A model generated the notes under the pieces. That model was not told the origin of the DNA and made no database searches. It saw only the letters and a list, made by a program, of their open reading frames with translations. A stretch of DNA of 64,000 nt, taken from assembly GCA_942492055.1 (NCBI GenBank), contig CALODP010000002.1, positions 62,001 through 126,000 on the forward strand. Direction: 5' to 3'. The translations under genes were made by a program, and so were the position numbers. Position 1 is the first letter of the stretch; every line of letters starts with the position of its first letter. Of this stretch, positions 33,901 through 42,173 are shown piece by piece. This stretch comes from CALODP01 sp942492055. Lineage in GTDB: Bacteria > Bacteroidota > Ignavibacteria > Ignavibacteriales > Melioribacteraceae.

Positions 33901-34522
33901 TAAAGATATAACCAACGGAGTTCCAGTTAGAATTCCAACTTTCTTAAATGAAAAAGCCAATAGCAGAAACAAGGAATGGAATCCGGGTGATGAGATTTGT
34001 TTCTTTACTCAAGGGGCGACCGGAACAGTAAAGGATACTCTTACTTGGGGAGTAAGGATTCTCGCCAAGGATGATTCAAACGAAGTTATTCCCGGAGCAG
34101 GAGATGTTCTTGTTTTGAGAACAAAAAGACCTTTAGCCAAAAGTGATAAATACTCATTGACTACCAAGGCCGGAAAGGTCATTGCTAAAAAATCATCAGA
34201 TATGTTAGATAACATTTATGTTGTTCCAAATCCTTACTTGGGTTACAGTTCAATTGAGCCTACTAACAAGTTGCCAGGACAATCCAGAGGGGAAAGAAGA
34301 ATCTATTTCGAAAATCTGCCTCAGAAATGTACTATTAGAATCTATACACTGAGCGGTGATCCGGTGAATACCTTGTATCATGATTCCGGTGTAAGCAATG
34401 GACGCGAATACTGGAATTTATTAAATAGAGATGGTTTCGGAGTTGGTTATGGTGTTTATGTCGCTCATATCGATGCTCCTGGAATCGGGGAAAAACTTGT
34501 TAAGTTTGCTTTGATCAAGTAA
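30989..34522 (+). CDS. Large secreted protein with calcium-type repeats and T9SS-like C-terminus
   Basis: A 1177-residue exported protein (signal 1-20). Around residues 355-385 is an Asp-rich thrombospondin-3-like stretch (EDNDGDGLVDER, DGIDNDGDWDPN); about 540-720 contains a fibronectin-III-like strand pattern (LPTVKAVPGDKKVTLYWD ... YEGYVIYRSTD-like, NGQTYYYAVVAYDHGD); the C-terminal ~80 residues (NIYVVPNPYLGYS ... IRIYTLSGDPVNTL ... GYGVYVAHIDAPG) form a sorting-domain-like fold. It starts 28 nt after the TonB receptor with an AAGGA ribosome site and is followed after 34 nt by the PorV-like gene. Probably a surface protein partnered with the receptor; activity unknown. Confidence 0.8.
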   Translation: MKIKKILCLLFLSYSLVLFGQNNNGKEAEHRNIKNLIETGITKYPFAKNQGGDNKGKVEESLEKAEGHSDRKYYIMNGNKITTQVTNYGGIAPGYGLIRNVSNVVWKKLSYVFQFSPIVGAAVTDENGKKVHIISDGLNDYMTSSYHLQETNPTYDTLWQWQPLSGYADPESECMASNPAPDKDGDGKPDSWPREWYNPTLGEYVWPGYLSQNSTNADQEVFWAMDDRDNMEFDYYPFKNDRKRKGLGIQIDGRAFQWSNALAENTIFFVYTITNTSDTRLDSVFFGIYGDPDIGGGSPENKDDEGFFVPPYSLDTLDISSVPVYARSLVYFWDQDMKGDFGLPLGYLGCKFLESPGNPEDGEDNDGDGLVDERQDDGIDNDGDWDPNIHDVGIDGVPNTGDLGEGDGVPTAGIIKADGSPDPLYPGEPNFEYTDLDESDQIGLTSFNSWTWNQDNIANDESMWNRSIPGNFGAIQRKSDIVFIFGSGYISLDPGETKRISTALICGENLDDLLTSAETVQKIYNNNYQFYKPPKLPTVKAVPGDKKVTLYWDTQAENSIDPIGGRDFEGYVIYRSTDPSFSDIQKVTDGRGSSFLCEPLKDVDGNDAKFDVATCWEPFSDLNKNGIWDKGEPFVDLNKDQLWSQDAEDPWKGYHPIQYTNRGIHYYLGDNSGLIHSYVDSNNVVNGQTYYYAVVAYDHGDSTIVPVSETTKKITIDPITSEITFDPNTVMVVPGPRANGYIAPNTDDCQLEHIAGISTSKVTYEIIDDLKVMDQGKYELIVSDEMAIGRDTVKVENYSILNTIPRTEIITLFGKKYADISEANVLKDEIFSVASVSGEKYLENTDYVVNYSKGAIKRTDDSKIDDQEKVVVTYRYYPIRYSTLMNDEDSNPVFDGIKLKVNNEALLEPDTSKCGWVEGVCNLDFEFTKSSVNVNQTDYPADYEISFSNDIIDSAFVQDKGLVKTPVKYSVKDITNGVPVRIPTFLNEKANSRNKEWNPGDEICFFTQGATGTVKDTLTWGVRILAKDDSNEVIPGAGDVLVLRTKRPLAKSDKYSLTTKAGKVIAKKSSDMLDNIYVVPNPYLGYSSIEPTNKLPGQSRGERRIYFENLPQKCTIRIYTLSGDPVNTLYHDSGVSNGREYWNLLNRDGFGVGYGVYVAHIDAPGIGEKLVKFALIK

Positions 34523-34556
34523 TGTGAAACAGACAATAATATTTTTGGAGACATAA

Positions 34557-35576
34557 ATGAAATACATTAATAAATATAATCTGATTTTACTGAGCTTGTT
34601 ACTTTGCAACTTGCTCATGGCTCAGAATATTACTAAGTCGGGAACGACTGTTGCCCAATTCTTAAAGGTCAGCGTCGGCCCGCGTGCTGTTGGAATGGGC
34701 GGTGCTTTTACCGCAACTGCGGATGACGCATCTGCTCTTTATTGGAATCCTGCAGGAATAGCCTCAAACTATTCCGGTGAAGCTGTTTTTACTCATACAA
34801 GTTGGTTTGCCGATGTGAACCATAATTTTGCAGGAGTTACTAATTATATTGACGGTCTCGGGACTGTAGGAGCTTTCGTATCATATCTTTCAATGGATGA
34901 AATGCTTGTAAGAACCGTTGAGAAACCTGAAGGGACCGGGGAAAAGTTTAATTCCGGTGGTGTTTCGGTTGGTGTAAGCTTTGCAAGAAATCTTACCGAT
35001 AATTTTTCCATAGGTTTCAATGCGAAATATATTAATGAATATATCTGGAATGAATCCGCAAATGGTTTCGCTATGGATATCGGTGTACTCTACAAGATTC
35101 CTGTGTTGAACGAATTTCGCTTAGCAGCCTCAATCTCTAATTTCGGTACCAAAATGCAAATGGAAGGTAGGGATATTACTGAGATCAAACATGTTGGCGA
35201 AAGCGGTGAAGGAAACATGATCAATACTAATCTCGAAATGGAAGAATGGGATCTACCGTTATTGTTTAGAGTCGGTGTCGCTGCTGATTTGATTAAGAGC
35301 GATATTCACCGTGTTACAACAGCTATCGACGCGGTCCATCCTAACGATCATACCGAATACGTTAATGCCGGTATGGAATACGGCTGGAACGATATTGTGT
35401 TCATCAGAGCCGGTTACAAATCTCTTTTCGAAAAAGAAACTGAACAAGGTCTTACTTTGGGTTTCGGTTTGAACTATCGATTAATTCAAGCGGTCAAGGT
35501 AAAAATAGACTATGCCTATCAAGACTTCGGAAGATTGACAGAAGTTCATTATTTTTCCTTCGGAGTTAAGTTTTAG
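34557..35576 (+). CDS. PorV/PorQ-family outer-membrane protein (UPF0164 type)
   Basis: A 339-residue FadL-like beta-barrel protein. Signal peptide 1-22, then the family hallmark VSVGPRAVGMGGAFTATADDASALYWNPAGIA (only the core GMGGAF..ATADD..A.YWNPAG is diagnostic), repeated amphipathic strands and a C-terminal HYFSFGVKF. PorV and PorQ serve as shuttle or attachment components of the type IX secretion system; family members next to TonB receptors probably handle the neighbouring secreted cargo. GGAG precedes the ATG. It is the last gene of a three-gene operon ending in the hairpin at 35619-35649. Confidence 0.87.
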   Translation: MKYINKYNLILLSLLLCNLLMAQNITKSGTTVAQFLKVSVGPRAVGMGGAFTATADDASALYWNPAGIASNYSGEAVFTHTSWFADVNHNFAGVTNYIDGLGTVGAFVSYLSMDEMLVRTVEKPEGTGEKFNSGGVSVGVSFARNLTDNFSIGFNAKYINEYIWNESANGFAMDIGVLYKIPVLNEFRLAASISNFGTKMQMEGRDITEIKHVGESGEGNMINTNLEMEEWDLPLLFRVGVAADLIKSDIHRVTTAIDAVHPNDHTEYVNAGMEYGWNDIVFIRAGYKSLFEKETEQGLTLGFGLNYRLIQAVKVKIDYAYQDFGRLTEVHYFSFGVKF

Positions 35577-35618
35577 AGGGATTTGGTAAATAAAATATCT
35601 AATTATTTCATATATTGA

Positions 35619-35649
35619 AAACCCAATTCCGGCCTTCGGGATTGGGTTT
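35619..35649 (+). terminator. Terminator-like hairpin after the PorV gene
   Basis: AAACCCAATTCCGG (35619-35632) pairs with TTCGGGATTGGGTTT (ending 35649) through a 14-bp stem with two G.T pairs and a tiny CCT loop. The tail GTTATATAC is only weakly T-rich, so termination strength is uncertain. Confidence 0.6.
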
Positions 35650-35722
35650 GTTATATACGGACGCCTTTGGATGTTAGCCCGAATGATTATTCTGACTGTT
35701 CAATAAATATGGATGTTAAGTG

Positions 35723-38719
35723 ATGTTTAAAAGAAAATTGCTGGCGTCACTGGGCATTGCGGCTCTCTGTGCTTTTACCGCTTGTTCCGGTGTTGCAACT
35801 GTGGAGGAAAAACCCTTAACAATTGAGGGAAAGATTGAGTATTTGAAGGACTCTTTTAATATGGGCAAAATGCCATTTTATGTTGCCCGTGGTACTTCGG
35901 TTGAAAGTGTTGCCATTAACGAAATGGCAAAGAAAGTAATTATTAAGACTAATAAGTATTTCGCGCAAAACTATATGCGTGAAGATAAGGTTCGTGGAAT
36001 TAAAGAGGCTATCAAGGAGATTCTTGGCGCTCAATTTTCTCAATATGATGTCGATATTTTAATCTCCGGTCTTCCCATTGAAGAATATATTCCTAATTTT
36101 TATCGTACCGACAAAAAGGATTTCGACAAATCTCGTCTTGCGAAAAAAGATCTTAAAAGGCCTTTACCTGTTGTAAGAAACGAGAGCAAGCCTTTTGAAA
36201 TTACAAACGGGTTGAACGAAAAAAATATTGCTCTTTGGCACAGCCATGGCTGGTATTTTAATCATCAACAAAACAGATGGATGTGGCAACGTGCCCGTTT
36301 ATTCCAATGTATAGAGGATCTCGGCCCGATGGCTTATGCTGTCCCATACATAATTCCCATGTTGGAAAATGCCGGTGCCAATGTCTTTGTCCCACGAGAA
36401 AGAGATGTCAATCCGAATGAAATAGTTATCGACAACGACATGAATGATGCAGGGTATATTGAGAAAGGGGAAGGATGGTCTAAAGGAGACGGAACCGGTT
36501 TTCTTAAAGGGGAACTCCCTTATCCCGGCAATTACAATCCATTTAAGCATGGAACTCACAAAGTTATTACTTCTGCTGAAGTTGCGAATGCCGAAGTCGA
36601 TTTCATTCCTGAAATTCCGGAAGAAGGTAAGTATGCCGTATATATCGGTTACAATGCTACCGACAATAACATTAATGATGCTCACTATACTGTTTTCCAC
36701 AAAGGGGGAAAGACTGATTTCAGAGTAAATCAACAGATAGGAGGGAATACATGGATATATCTCGGACATTTTGATTTTGAAAAAGGTAAAAATCCTGAAA
36801 TAGGTAAAGTAGTTCTTTCCAACGACAGTAATGAGCCCGGTAAAGTTGTTTCGGCTGATGTTGTTCGTTTTGGCGGGGGAATGGGAGTTATAGAAAGAAA
36901 CGGAAAAGTTTCCAATCGTCCTAAGTATGTTGAAGGAGCTCGTTATTATTTGCAATATGCCGGTATGCCGGATACACTTGTTTATAATTTGAACGACAAT
37001 AAGAGCGATTACAAAGACGATTATCAGTCCAGAGGCGAATGGGTAGATTATCTGATTGGTGCTCCTTTTGGCCCTACCGGTAATAGAAACGCAAAAGGCC
37101 TTGGTATTCCGGTTGATTTATCATTTGCTTTCCATACGGATGCTGGAATTACTCGCAATGATACTGTGATTGGTTCTTTAGGGATCTACTCTACTTACGA
37201 TATGGATTCCAGTGTAGTCTTTCCTGATGGTGTCTCACGTATTGCCTCAAGAGATCTTACCGATATCATGTTAACGGAAATCACCGGAGCAATTAAAGCT
37301 AAATTCGATCCGGAGTGGATACGTAGAGATATTTGGGATAAGATGTATAGCGAGGCCTCAAGACCTACTGTTCCTTCTACTCTTTTGGAATTGCTATCAC
37401 ATCAGAACTTTATCGATTGTATGTTTAATCTGGATCCTCGATTCCGTTTTGATGTTTCCAGAGCTATTTACAAATCTATGTTAAAGTTTCTTTCCGTACA
37501 ATACGGATACGATTATGTTGTTCAACCCTTACCGGTCGATCATTTTAAAACCGAGCTAAACAACGCTAATGGCGAGATTGCTCTTTCATGGACCCCCGTT
37601 GCCGACTCTCTGGAACCTACAGCTGTGGCTAAGAAGTATGTAGTTTATACAAGAATAAACGATGGCGGTTTCGACAATGGTGTTTTGGTAAACACAAATA
37701 GTTTTGTAAAAACAGATGTTGAGTCTGGCAAAACATATAGCTTCAAGGTCACTGCGGTAAACGAAGGTGGCGAAAGTTTTCCTTCCGAAGTCCTTTCGGT
37801 ATGTTGGATGAATAACGAAAAAGCTCCCGTTCTTATCGTAAATGGTTTCGATAGAATCTGCGGACCTGCCTCCGTAAGAACCGATAAGTTTGCCGGAGTA
37901 CTCGATTTCGTTGATGCCGGGGTTCCTGATAAGTATGATCTCCATTATACCGGTCATCAATATGATTTTAATCCTAAATCTCCTTGGACAACCGATGATA
38001 CTCCGGGACATGGAGCTAGTTACGCTGATTATGAAACAAAAGTTATAGCCGGTAATACATTCGATTATCCTTATCTTCACGGCGAAGCTATTAAAGCTAA
38101 TGGTTTCTCTTTTGTCTCATGTAGCGACGAAGCTGTTGAAGACAAAGCCGTAGATCTGACTCAATATAAAATGGTTGATTATCTCCTCGGTGAGGAAAAA
38201 GCTACTCCATGGCAAAAGGCCATTACAAACGAAAAGAACGGACTTTGCTTCAAAACATTCTCCGATAATATGAAAACAGCTATTTCCGATTATCTTACCA
38301 CCGGTGGTAAGATATTAGTCTCCGGTTCTTATATAGCTACGGACTTGTTCCATAATGTCGGTTCTACTAAGGAAGATAAAAAGTTTGCCGAAGAGATTTT
38401 GAAATATACATTCCAGTCTGACCACGCTGTGAGAAACGGAAATGTTATCTCCGAAAACAATTTTATGACTACTTCTTCCAAAGTAGATTTTAATACCGAG
38501 TTGAATGGGAAATTATATGCCGTAGAAGCTCCTGACGCTATCAATCCTATTAATGGCTCCGAAGTTCTTCTTCGTTATTCGGAGAATTCCTTTAACGCCG
38601 CTATCGGATATAAAGGGGAATACGGAGTAGTCGCGGTCGCTTTTCCTATAGAAACGGTAATTGGTAAGGAAAACAAAGCTGAACTAATGAAAGCTGTCTT
38701 AAAATATCTTGAAATGTAA
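35723..38719 (+). CDS. Golvesin/'xanthan lyase'-type lipoprotein, amidase-like
   Basis: A 998-residue protein with a lipoprotein signal (ALCAFTACSG; Cys at about 22), so it is probably lipid-anchored. The block ALWHSHGWYFN...RWMWQRARLFQ and PMLENAGANVFVPRERDVN match the Bacteroidota family annotated as xanthan lyase or N-acetylmuramoyl-L-alanine amidase; a golvesin C-terminal-like beta domain (about 240-395) follows, then SFAFHTDAG (putative metal-site strand of the amidase-like fold), and a fibronectin-III-like domain (about 615-695). The name xanthan lyase is inherited annotation, not evidence. It is followed at 12 nt by dacB and then DUF1460, pointing to peptidoglycan. ATG 35723 is preferred over the GTG one codon up. 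Confidence 0.72.
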   Translation: MFKRKLLASLGIAALCAFTACSGVATVEEKPLTIEGKIEYLKDSFNMGKMPFYVARGTSVESVAINEMAKKVIIKTNKYFAQNYMREDKVRGIKEAIKEILGAQFSQYDVDILISGLPIEEYIPNFYRTDKKDFDKSRLAKKDLKRPLPVVRNESKPFEITNGLNEKNIALWHSHGWYFNHQQNRWMWQRARLFQCIEDLGPMAYAVPYIIPMLENAGANVFVPRERDVNPNEIVIDNDMNDAGYIEKGEGWSKGDGTGFLKGELPYPGNYNPFKHGTHKVITSAEVANAEVDFIPEIPEEGKYAVYIGYNATDNNINDAHYTVFHKGGKTDFRVNQQIGGNTWIYLGHFDFEKGKNPEIGKVVLSNDSNEPGKVVSADVVRFGGGMGVIERNGKVSNRPKYVEGARYYLQYAGMPDTLVYNLNDNKSDYKDDYQSRGEWVDYLIGAPFGPTGNRNAKGLGIPVDLSFAFHTDAGITRNDTVIGSLGIYSTYDMDSSVVFPDGVSRIASRDLTDIMLTEITGAIKAKFDPEWIRRDIWDKMYSEASRPTVPSTLLELLSHQNFIDCMFNLDPRFRFDVSRAIYKSMLKFLSVQYGYDYVVQPLPVDHFKTELNNANGEIALSWTPVADSLEPTAVAKKYVVYTRINDGGFDNGVLVNTNSFVKTDVESGKTYSFKVTAVNEGGESFPSEVLSVCWMNNEKAPVLIVNGFDRICGPASVRTDKFAGVLDFVDAGVPDKYDLHYTGHQYDFNPKSPWTTDDTPGHGASYADYETKVIAGNTFDYPYLHGEAIKANGFSFVSCSDEAVEDKAVDLTQYKMVDYLLGEEKATPWQKAITNEKNGLCFKTFSDNMKTAISDYLTTGGKILVSGSYIATDLFHNVGSTKEDKKFAEEILKYTFQSDHAVRNGNVISENNFMTTSSKVDFNTELNGKLYAVEAPDAINPINGSEVLLRYSENSFNAAIGYKGEYGVVAVAFPIETVIGKENKAELMKAVLKYLEM

Positions 38720-38731
38720 AACGGATTTAAT

Positions 38732-40201
38732 ATGAAAAATAAATCAGTTCTATTTACTATTCTCTTTTTTGTCAGCGCCGCTCTTGCGGCGCAAGACTTT
38801 AGCGCTATTCATAATTACATTAAAGACAAATCTGAAACAGACCTTCTAAAACATTCCCAATGGGCTCTCTACGCTAAATATCTTGATTCCGGTAAGGAAA
38901 TAGTTAACCATAATGGCGAGATGAGTGTTGCCCCTGCTTCCGGGCTTAAGGTCTTTACTTCTACTGCCGCTTTGGGAATTCTCGGCGAAGATTACCGTTT
39001 CGAAACCAAAGTTGTCTATTCCGGTAATCTTACTTCCGAGGGAGTGCTTGAAGGTGATATATACATTATTGGCGGTGGAGATCCTACCTTAGGCTCCGAT
39101 AGAGTTGAAGGTTCTATGGATCTAAATCAATTAATGGTTTCCTGGGCAAAGAAAATTAAAGAAGCAGGCATAAAAGTAGTAAAGGGTTCCGTTATTGCCG
39201 ATGATCATAGATATTCTTCTAAGGTTCTACCTGATAATTGGTATTGGGTTGATATGGGAAATTACTACGGAGCAGGAGTAAACGGGCTTACAATCCATGA
39301 TAATCTTTATCATCTTTATTTCGAACCTGCCGATAAGGTCGGAGATAAGGCTAAAGTTCTTCGTACCGAACCGGAAATCCCTAATCTTAAGTTTGTTAAC
39401 GAAATGGAAACCGGTAAAAAGGGTTCCGGCGATAACGGATATATCTATGCTGCTCCCCGGCAGTATAATGCTTATCTTCGCGGTTCCATTCCTGCCGGTG
39501 TAAAAGAATTTTTCATCAAAGGAGCTATTCCGGATCCGGCTCAATTTGCCGCGGAATATCTTACAAAAGTCTGTGGCGAAAACGGAATTGAAATAGTCGG
39601 AGAGCCGAGAAAGATTGGCGAAGAGGTAAAGTATTCCGATGCTAAGGAAATAGCAATAGTTAAATCTCCTACTGTCTCGGAGATTGTCTATATAGTCAAC
39701 AAGAGGAGCTTCAATCTCTATACGGAACATCTTCTTAGAGAAATTGGCCTTGTTAAAAACGGTGAAGCCTCGGTTTCTGCCGGAGTTAAAGCGTTAACCG
39801 ATTTTCTTGAAAGCAAAGGTGTTAATACGGCCGGCCTTCTTCTTTCCGATGGCTGCGGATTGAGCCGTTCCGACGCAATAACTCCTAAAATGATGGTGGA
39901 CCTTCTTGCGATGAATACAAAACAAGACTATTTTAAGAGCTTTGATAATTCTCTTTGTCCTTTCGGTGTTTCCGGCGATATTGGACATTACGCCAACGTA
40001 GGCCTCGGAACTCTGCTGGAAAACAACGCGAGAATTAAGTCCGGTTCAATTAGTCTGGTAAGAAGCTACTCCGGTTATTTGAAAGATAGAAAAGGAAGAA
40101 CGATCGTTTTCTCATTAATTGCGAACAATTTCGACGGTTCGGCGGGGATGATCGGGAAAATTCATAGAGAAATAATGGTTAAATTAGCCGAATTAAACTA
40201 A
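38732..40201 (+). CDS. dacB: D-alanyl-D-alanine carboxypeptidase/endopeptidase (PBP4, S13 family)
   Basis: A 489-residue periplasmic penicillin-binding protein; signal peptide 1-19. The nucleophile motif SxxK is Ser70-Gly-Leu-Lys73 in PASGLKVFTSTAAL; the DG.GLSR block (here SDGCGLSRSD, with Cys where Ser is common and Asp where Asn is common) holds the second motif; the KTG-type motif is KSG in ARIKSGSISLVRSYSGYL. These enzymes trim or cleave peptidoglycan cross-links. Stop TAA overlaps the ATG at 40201 by one base, and it follows the amidase-like lipoprotein after 12 nt. Confidence 0.92.
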   Translation: MKNKSVLFTILFFVSAALAAQDFSAIHNYIKDKSETDLLKHSQWALYAKYLDSGKEIVNHNGEMSVAPASGLKVFTSTAALGILGEDYRFETKVVYSGNLTSEGVLEGDIYIIGGGDPTLGSDRVEGSMDLNQLMVSWAKKIKEAGIKVVKGSVIADDHRYSSKVLPDNWYWVDMGNYYGAGVNGLTIHDNLYHLYFEPADKVGDKAKVLRTEPEIPNLKFVNEMETGKKGSGDNGYIYAAPRQYNAYLRGSIPAGVKEFFIKGAIPDPAQFAAEYLTKVCGENGIEIVGEPRKIGEEVKYSDAKEIAIVKSPTVSEIVYIVNKRSFNLYTEHLLREIGLVKNGEASVSAGVKALTDFLESKGVNTAGLLLSDGCGLSRSDAITPKMMVDLLAMNTKQDYFKSFDNSLCPFGVSGDIGHYANVGLGTLLENNARIKSGSISLVRSYSGYLKDRKGRTIVFSLIANNFDGSAGMIGKIHREIMVKLAELN

Positions 40202-40212
40202 TGGTGGATGAT

Positions 40213-41097
40213 ATGAAGATAATTAGAAGTCTCTTACTTATTGCGTTAATATGTTTCTCGGCAGTGGCAAGCTCTGCTCAAAAACCTTTGAAGTTTTACG
40301 ACATGGAAAATAAGCAGATCGATTCCTTGTTGACTGAAGTAAGTAAATCGAAGATGACTATTACCGATAAGATGAACATGTATTCCGAAATGTTTTTGGG
40401 AATGCCATATGATTTGACATGTACCGGTGACGGGCCTTACGCTCTTTACGAACAGAAGCCGTTAGTTACTTTCCGGAAAACAAATTGCATGGTATTTTGT
40501 GAGCATGTTCTCGCTTTGTCGATATCCGATAGTTGGGATAACTTCTTCAACAATCTTCAGCAGATTCGTTACAAAGACGGGATGATAGGAATGCGCACAA
40601 GAAACCATTACACAATGGTTGATTGGTTGCCCGAAAACTCATGGTTGCTTTATGATGTAACTAAGACGATTGGGGGAGACTATACTAAATCCTTCACCAG
40701 AACAATTTCACACGAAAATTTCTTTACGAAAAAGGGCATTGCCGATTTGCGATATATAAAACCGGATAGAACTCTTACTATAGAGTATGTGCCGTTCGAC
40801 GCTCTTCTGAAGGTGAAGAAAAATATTAAGAATGGGGATGTTCTTTCCCTATTGTTTGCTAAGTTAGACAATATTTTCTCGGCACACATGCTGATGGCAA
40901 TGGAGAAAGACGGAAAGTTATATATTCGCGAATCATCAATGAGTAAGATGACTACTATTGATACCCTTTTCGAAGATTGGGTAGCGAAATATATAGATTC
41001 CCAAAAGTATGCCGGCCTTGCGTTTATGCGTGTTAAAGATGAGCTAAACCAACCCGGGAAAATTATACTCCCTTGGGAGATTTCAAAGCTGAAATAG
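40213..41097 (+). CDS. DUF1460 family protein (amidase/NlpC-like fold), secreted
   Basis: A secreted protein of 294 residues from ATG 40213, which has GGTGG just upstream and begins with the signal peptide MKIIRSLLLIALICFSAVASSAQ (positions 1-23, only the first part quoted is needed). ATG 40201 overlapping the dacB stop would add MVDD and is possible. FLGMPYDL, the NCMVFCEHVLAL block (catalytic-cysteine region, usual form DCTTFVE), IRYKDGMIGMRTRNHYTMVDW and SWLLYDVTK match DUF1460, a papain-like cysteine-peptidase-type family implicated in peptidoglycan. Third gene of a likely cell-wall operon. Confidence 0.78.
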   Translation: MKIIRSLLLIALICFSAVASSAQKPLKFYDMENKQIDSLLTEVSKSKMTITDKMNMYSEMFLGMPYDLTCTGDGPYALYEQKPLVTFRKTNCMVFCEHVLALSISDSWDNFFNNLQQIRYKDGMIGMRTRNHYTMVDWLPENSWLLYDVTKTIGGDYTKSFTRTISHENFFTKKGIADLRYIKPDRTLTIEYVPFDALLKVKKNIKNGDVLSLLFAKLDNIFSAHMLMAMEKDGKLYIRESSMSKMTTIDTLFEDWVAKYIDSQKYAGLAFMRVKDELNQPGKIILPWEISKLK

Positions 41098-41106
41098 TTT
41101 TCTACT

Positions 41107-41134
41107 ATAGCCCGAAATGTAGATTTCGGGCTAT
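41107..41134 (+). terminator. Stem-loop after the DUF1460 gene
   Basis: Perfect 12-bp stem ATAGCCCGAAAT / ATTTCGGGCTAT with loop GTAG, 10 nt after the stop codon. No T-run follows (CCATATAATAAATTTT), so it may end transcription weakly or stabilise the 3' end. Confidence 0.6.
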
Positions 41135-41196
41135 CCATATAATAAATTTTCCTTCAATTCCCTTTATAGTCGTCACAAATCATGAGTTCAATATTT

Positions 41197-41375
41197 GTCA
41201 ATCCGTTGTTGTTTTTGTAATCGGAGAAGAAGTTGCAGAACTAATCAATAAAGATATGGAAGCAGGTAGTTACGATGTAACCTTCAACGCCTCCGAATTA
41301 CCATCCGGCGCATATTTTTGTAGAATGTCTTGCGGTGATTTTACTCAAACCCGCAAAATTATTTTGATGAAATAG
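41197..41375 (+). pseudogene. Orphan fragment of a T9SS sorting domain
   Basis: Codons up to the TAG at 41373 read VIGEEVAELINKDMEAGSY, then FNASELPSGAYFCRMSCG and KIILMK, which is the last ~55 residues of a type A T9SS C-terminal domain (family form: LGEEVA.LV...M.AG.Y.V.FNAS.L.SG.YFY.L..G...T.KM.L.K). The preceding bases do not encode the PNPFNP part, a passenger domain or a signal peptide. It is therefore the broken 3' end of a lost secreted-protein gene, stranded between two hairpins. The left limit is approximate. Confidence 0.75.
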
Positions 41376-41510
41376 ATTGAAGAGTTAACATATACTAATT
41401 TTGCTAAAGGACGTGAATATTTCGCGTCCTTTTTATTATTTGGAAGATAGTTATTCCGGATAATCGGGATTTCACCTTCTCTCTGAGAAGTATTTTGAAA
41501 AGATTATATA
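41376..41510. other. Intergenic stretch with convergent terminator
   Basis: Together with 41098-41196 this is the non-coding space between DUF1460 (+) and the unknown gene (-). Apart from the two hairpins (41107-41134, 41406-41432) and the sorting-domain fragment, nothing else was recognised. Confidence 0.6.
41406..41432. terminator. Terminator between convergent genes
   Basis: A 12-bp stem AAAGGACGTGAA / TTCGCGTCCTTT with one G.T pair and loop TAT, followed on the + strand by TTATTATTTGG and preceded by TTGCT. It can stop transcripts from the + side and, less well, from the - gene at 41511. Confidence 0.75.
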
Positions 41511-42173
41511 TTAGGAGGGAAGTTTGTAGATATTCCACTTTGCACGGTTATTTCTGTAGATAAACTTACTAATAATGTGAATTCTATGTATACACTCCCA
41601 AAGACCATTAAAGTGATGAATTCTTTCCCCGGTAAGTATCTCTTTATCCTTTTTTCTTTTCTTGATCTCATTAGTCAGATATTCCAGCCTGTTTTTTAAT
41701 TCTGCGCTCTTATTTATTCCTTCTTCCGTAATACCGGCATTCAACAATTCTTCCTTGTATTGAATCTCTTTATCCAGGAAGTTTTGGTAAAAAATAAGCA
41801 TACCTGTTCCACTACCTCTGATGTTTCGGATATTCCTGTTGGCAAATGATTTCATTATTGCGCTGTTATTAGAAAAGACTTTTTCGATGAAATAACTGTG
41901 TGTTCTGAAGTGAATAATACATTCGTTAATTACTTCTTTCAGATCTTTGGTTAATTGACTATTTTCCGAGACTACTGAGCTGTTCGGAACAAATTGTTGC
42001 GAAGTATTTATAAGTCTTCGCATTGCGTTTAACCAATCAGTGTTAATCTCTCGGTCAAATATCTCAAATTCGGTTAGATCTCTTTGGATATTATTATAAA
42101 ATGTTTCAGCTATATTGAGCATCTTAGAATCGGAGATGGTATATTTTCTTTTCGCTTGGATAGCGCAAACCAT
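41511..42173 (-). CDS. Conserved-looking protein of unknown function
   Basis: A 220-residue cytoplasmic protein, no signal peptide or membrane segment, largely helical by composition, with a charged, probably coiled-coil stretch (ELKNRLEYLTNEIKKRKKD, about 160-180) and basic C-terminus. Landmarks are MVCAIQAKRKY, NIQRDLTEFEIFD, CIIHFRTHSYFIEKVF and RGSGTGMLIFYQNFL. A perfect AGGAGGT (42181-42187) seven bases upstream of the ATG argues that it is a real and well translated gene. I do not recognise a family. Confidence 0.65.
   Translation of the reverse strand: MVCAIQAKRKYTISDSKMLNIAETFYNNIQRDLTEFEIFDREINTDWLNAMRRLINTSQQFVPNSSVVSENSQLTKDLKEVINECIIHFRTHSYFIEKVFSNNSAIMKSFANRNIRNIRGSGTGMLIFYQNFLDKEIQYKEELLNAGITEEGINKSAELKNRLEYLTNEIKKRKKDKEILTGERIHHFNGLWECIHRIHIISKFIYRNNRAKWNIYKLPS

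Noticed and set aside
36299..36955. A 218-residue - strand frame inside the golvesin-type gene
   Set aside because: It is the complement of a clearly conserved coding frame and shows no domain of its own.
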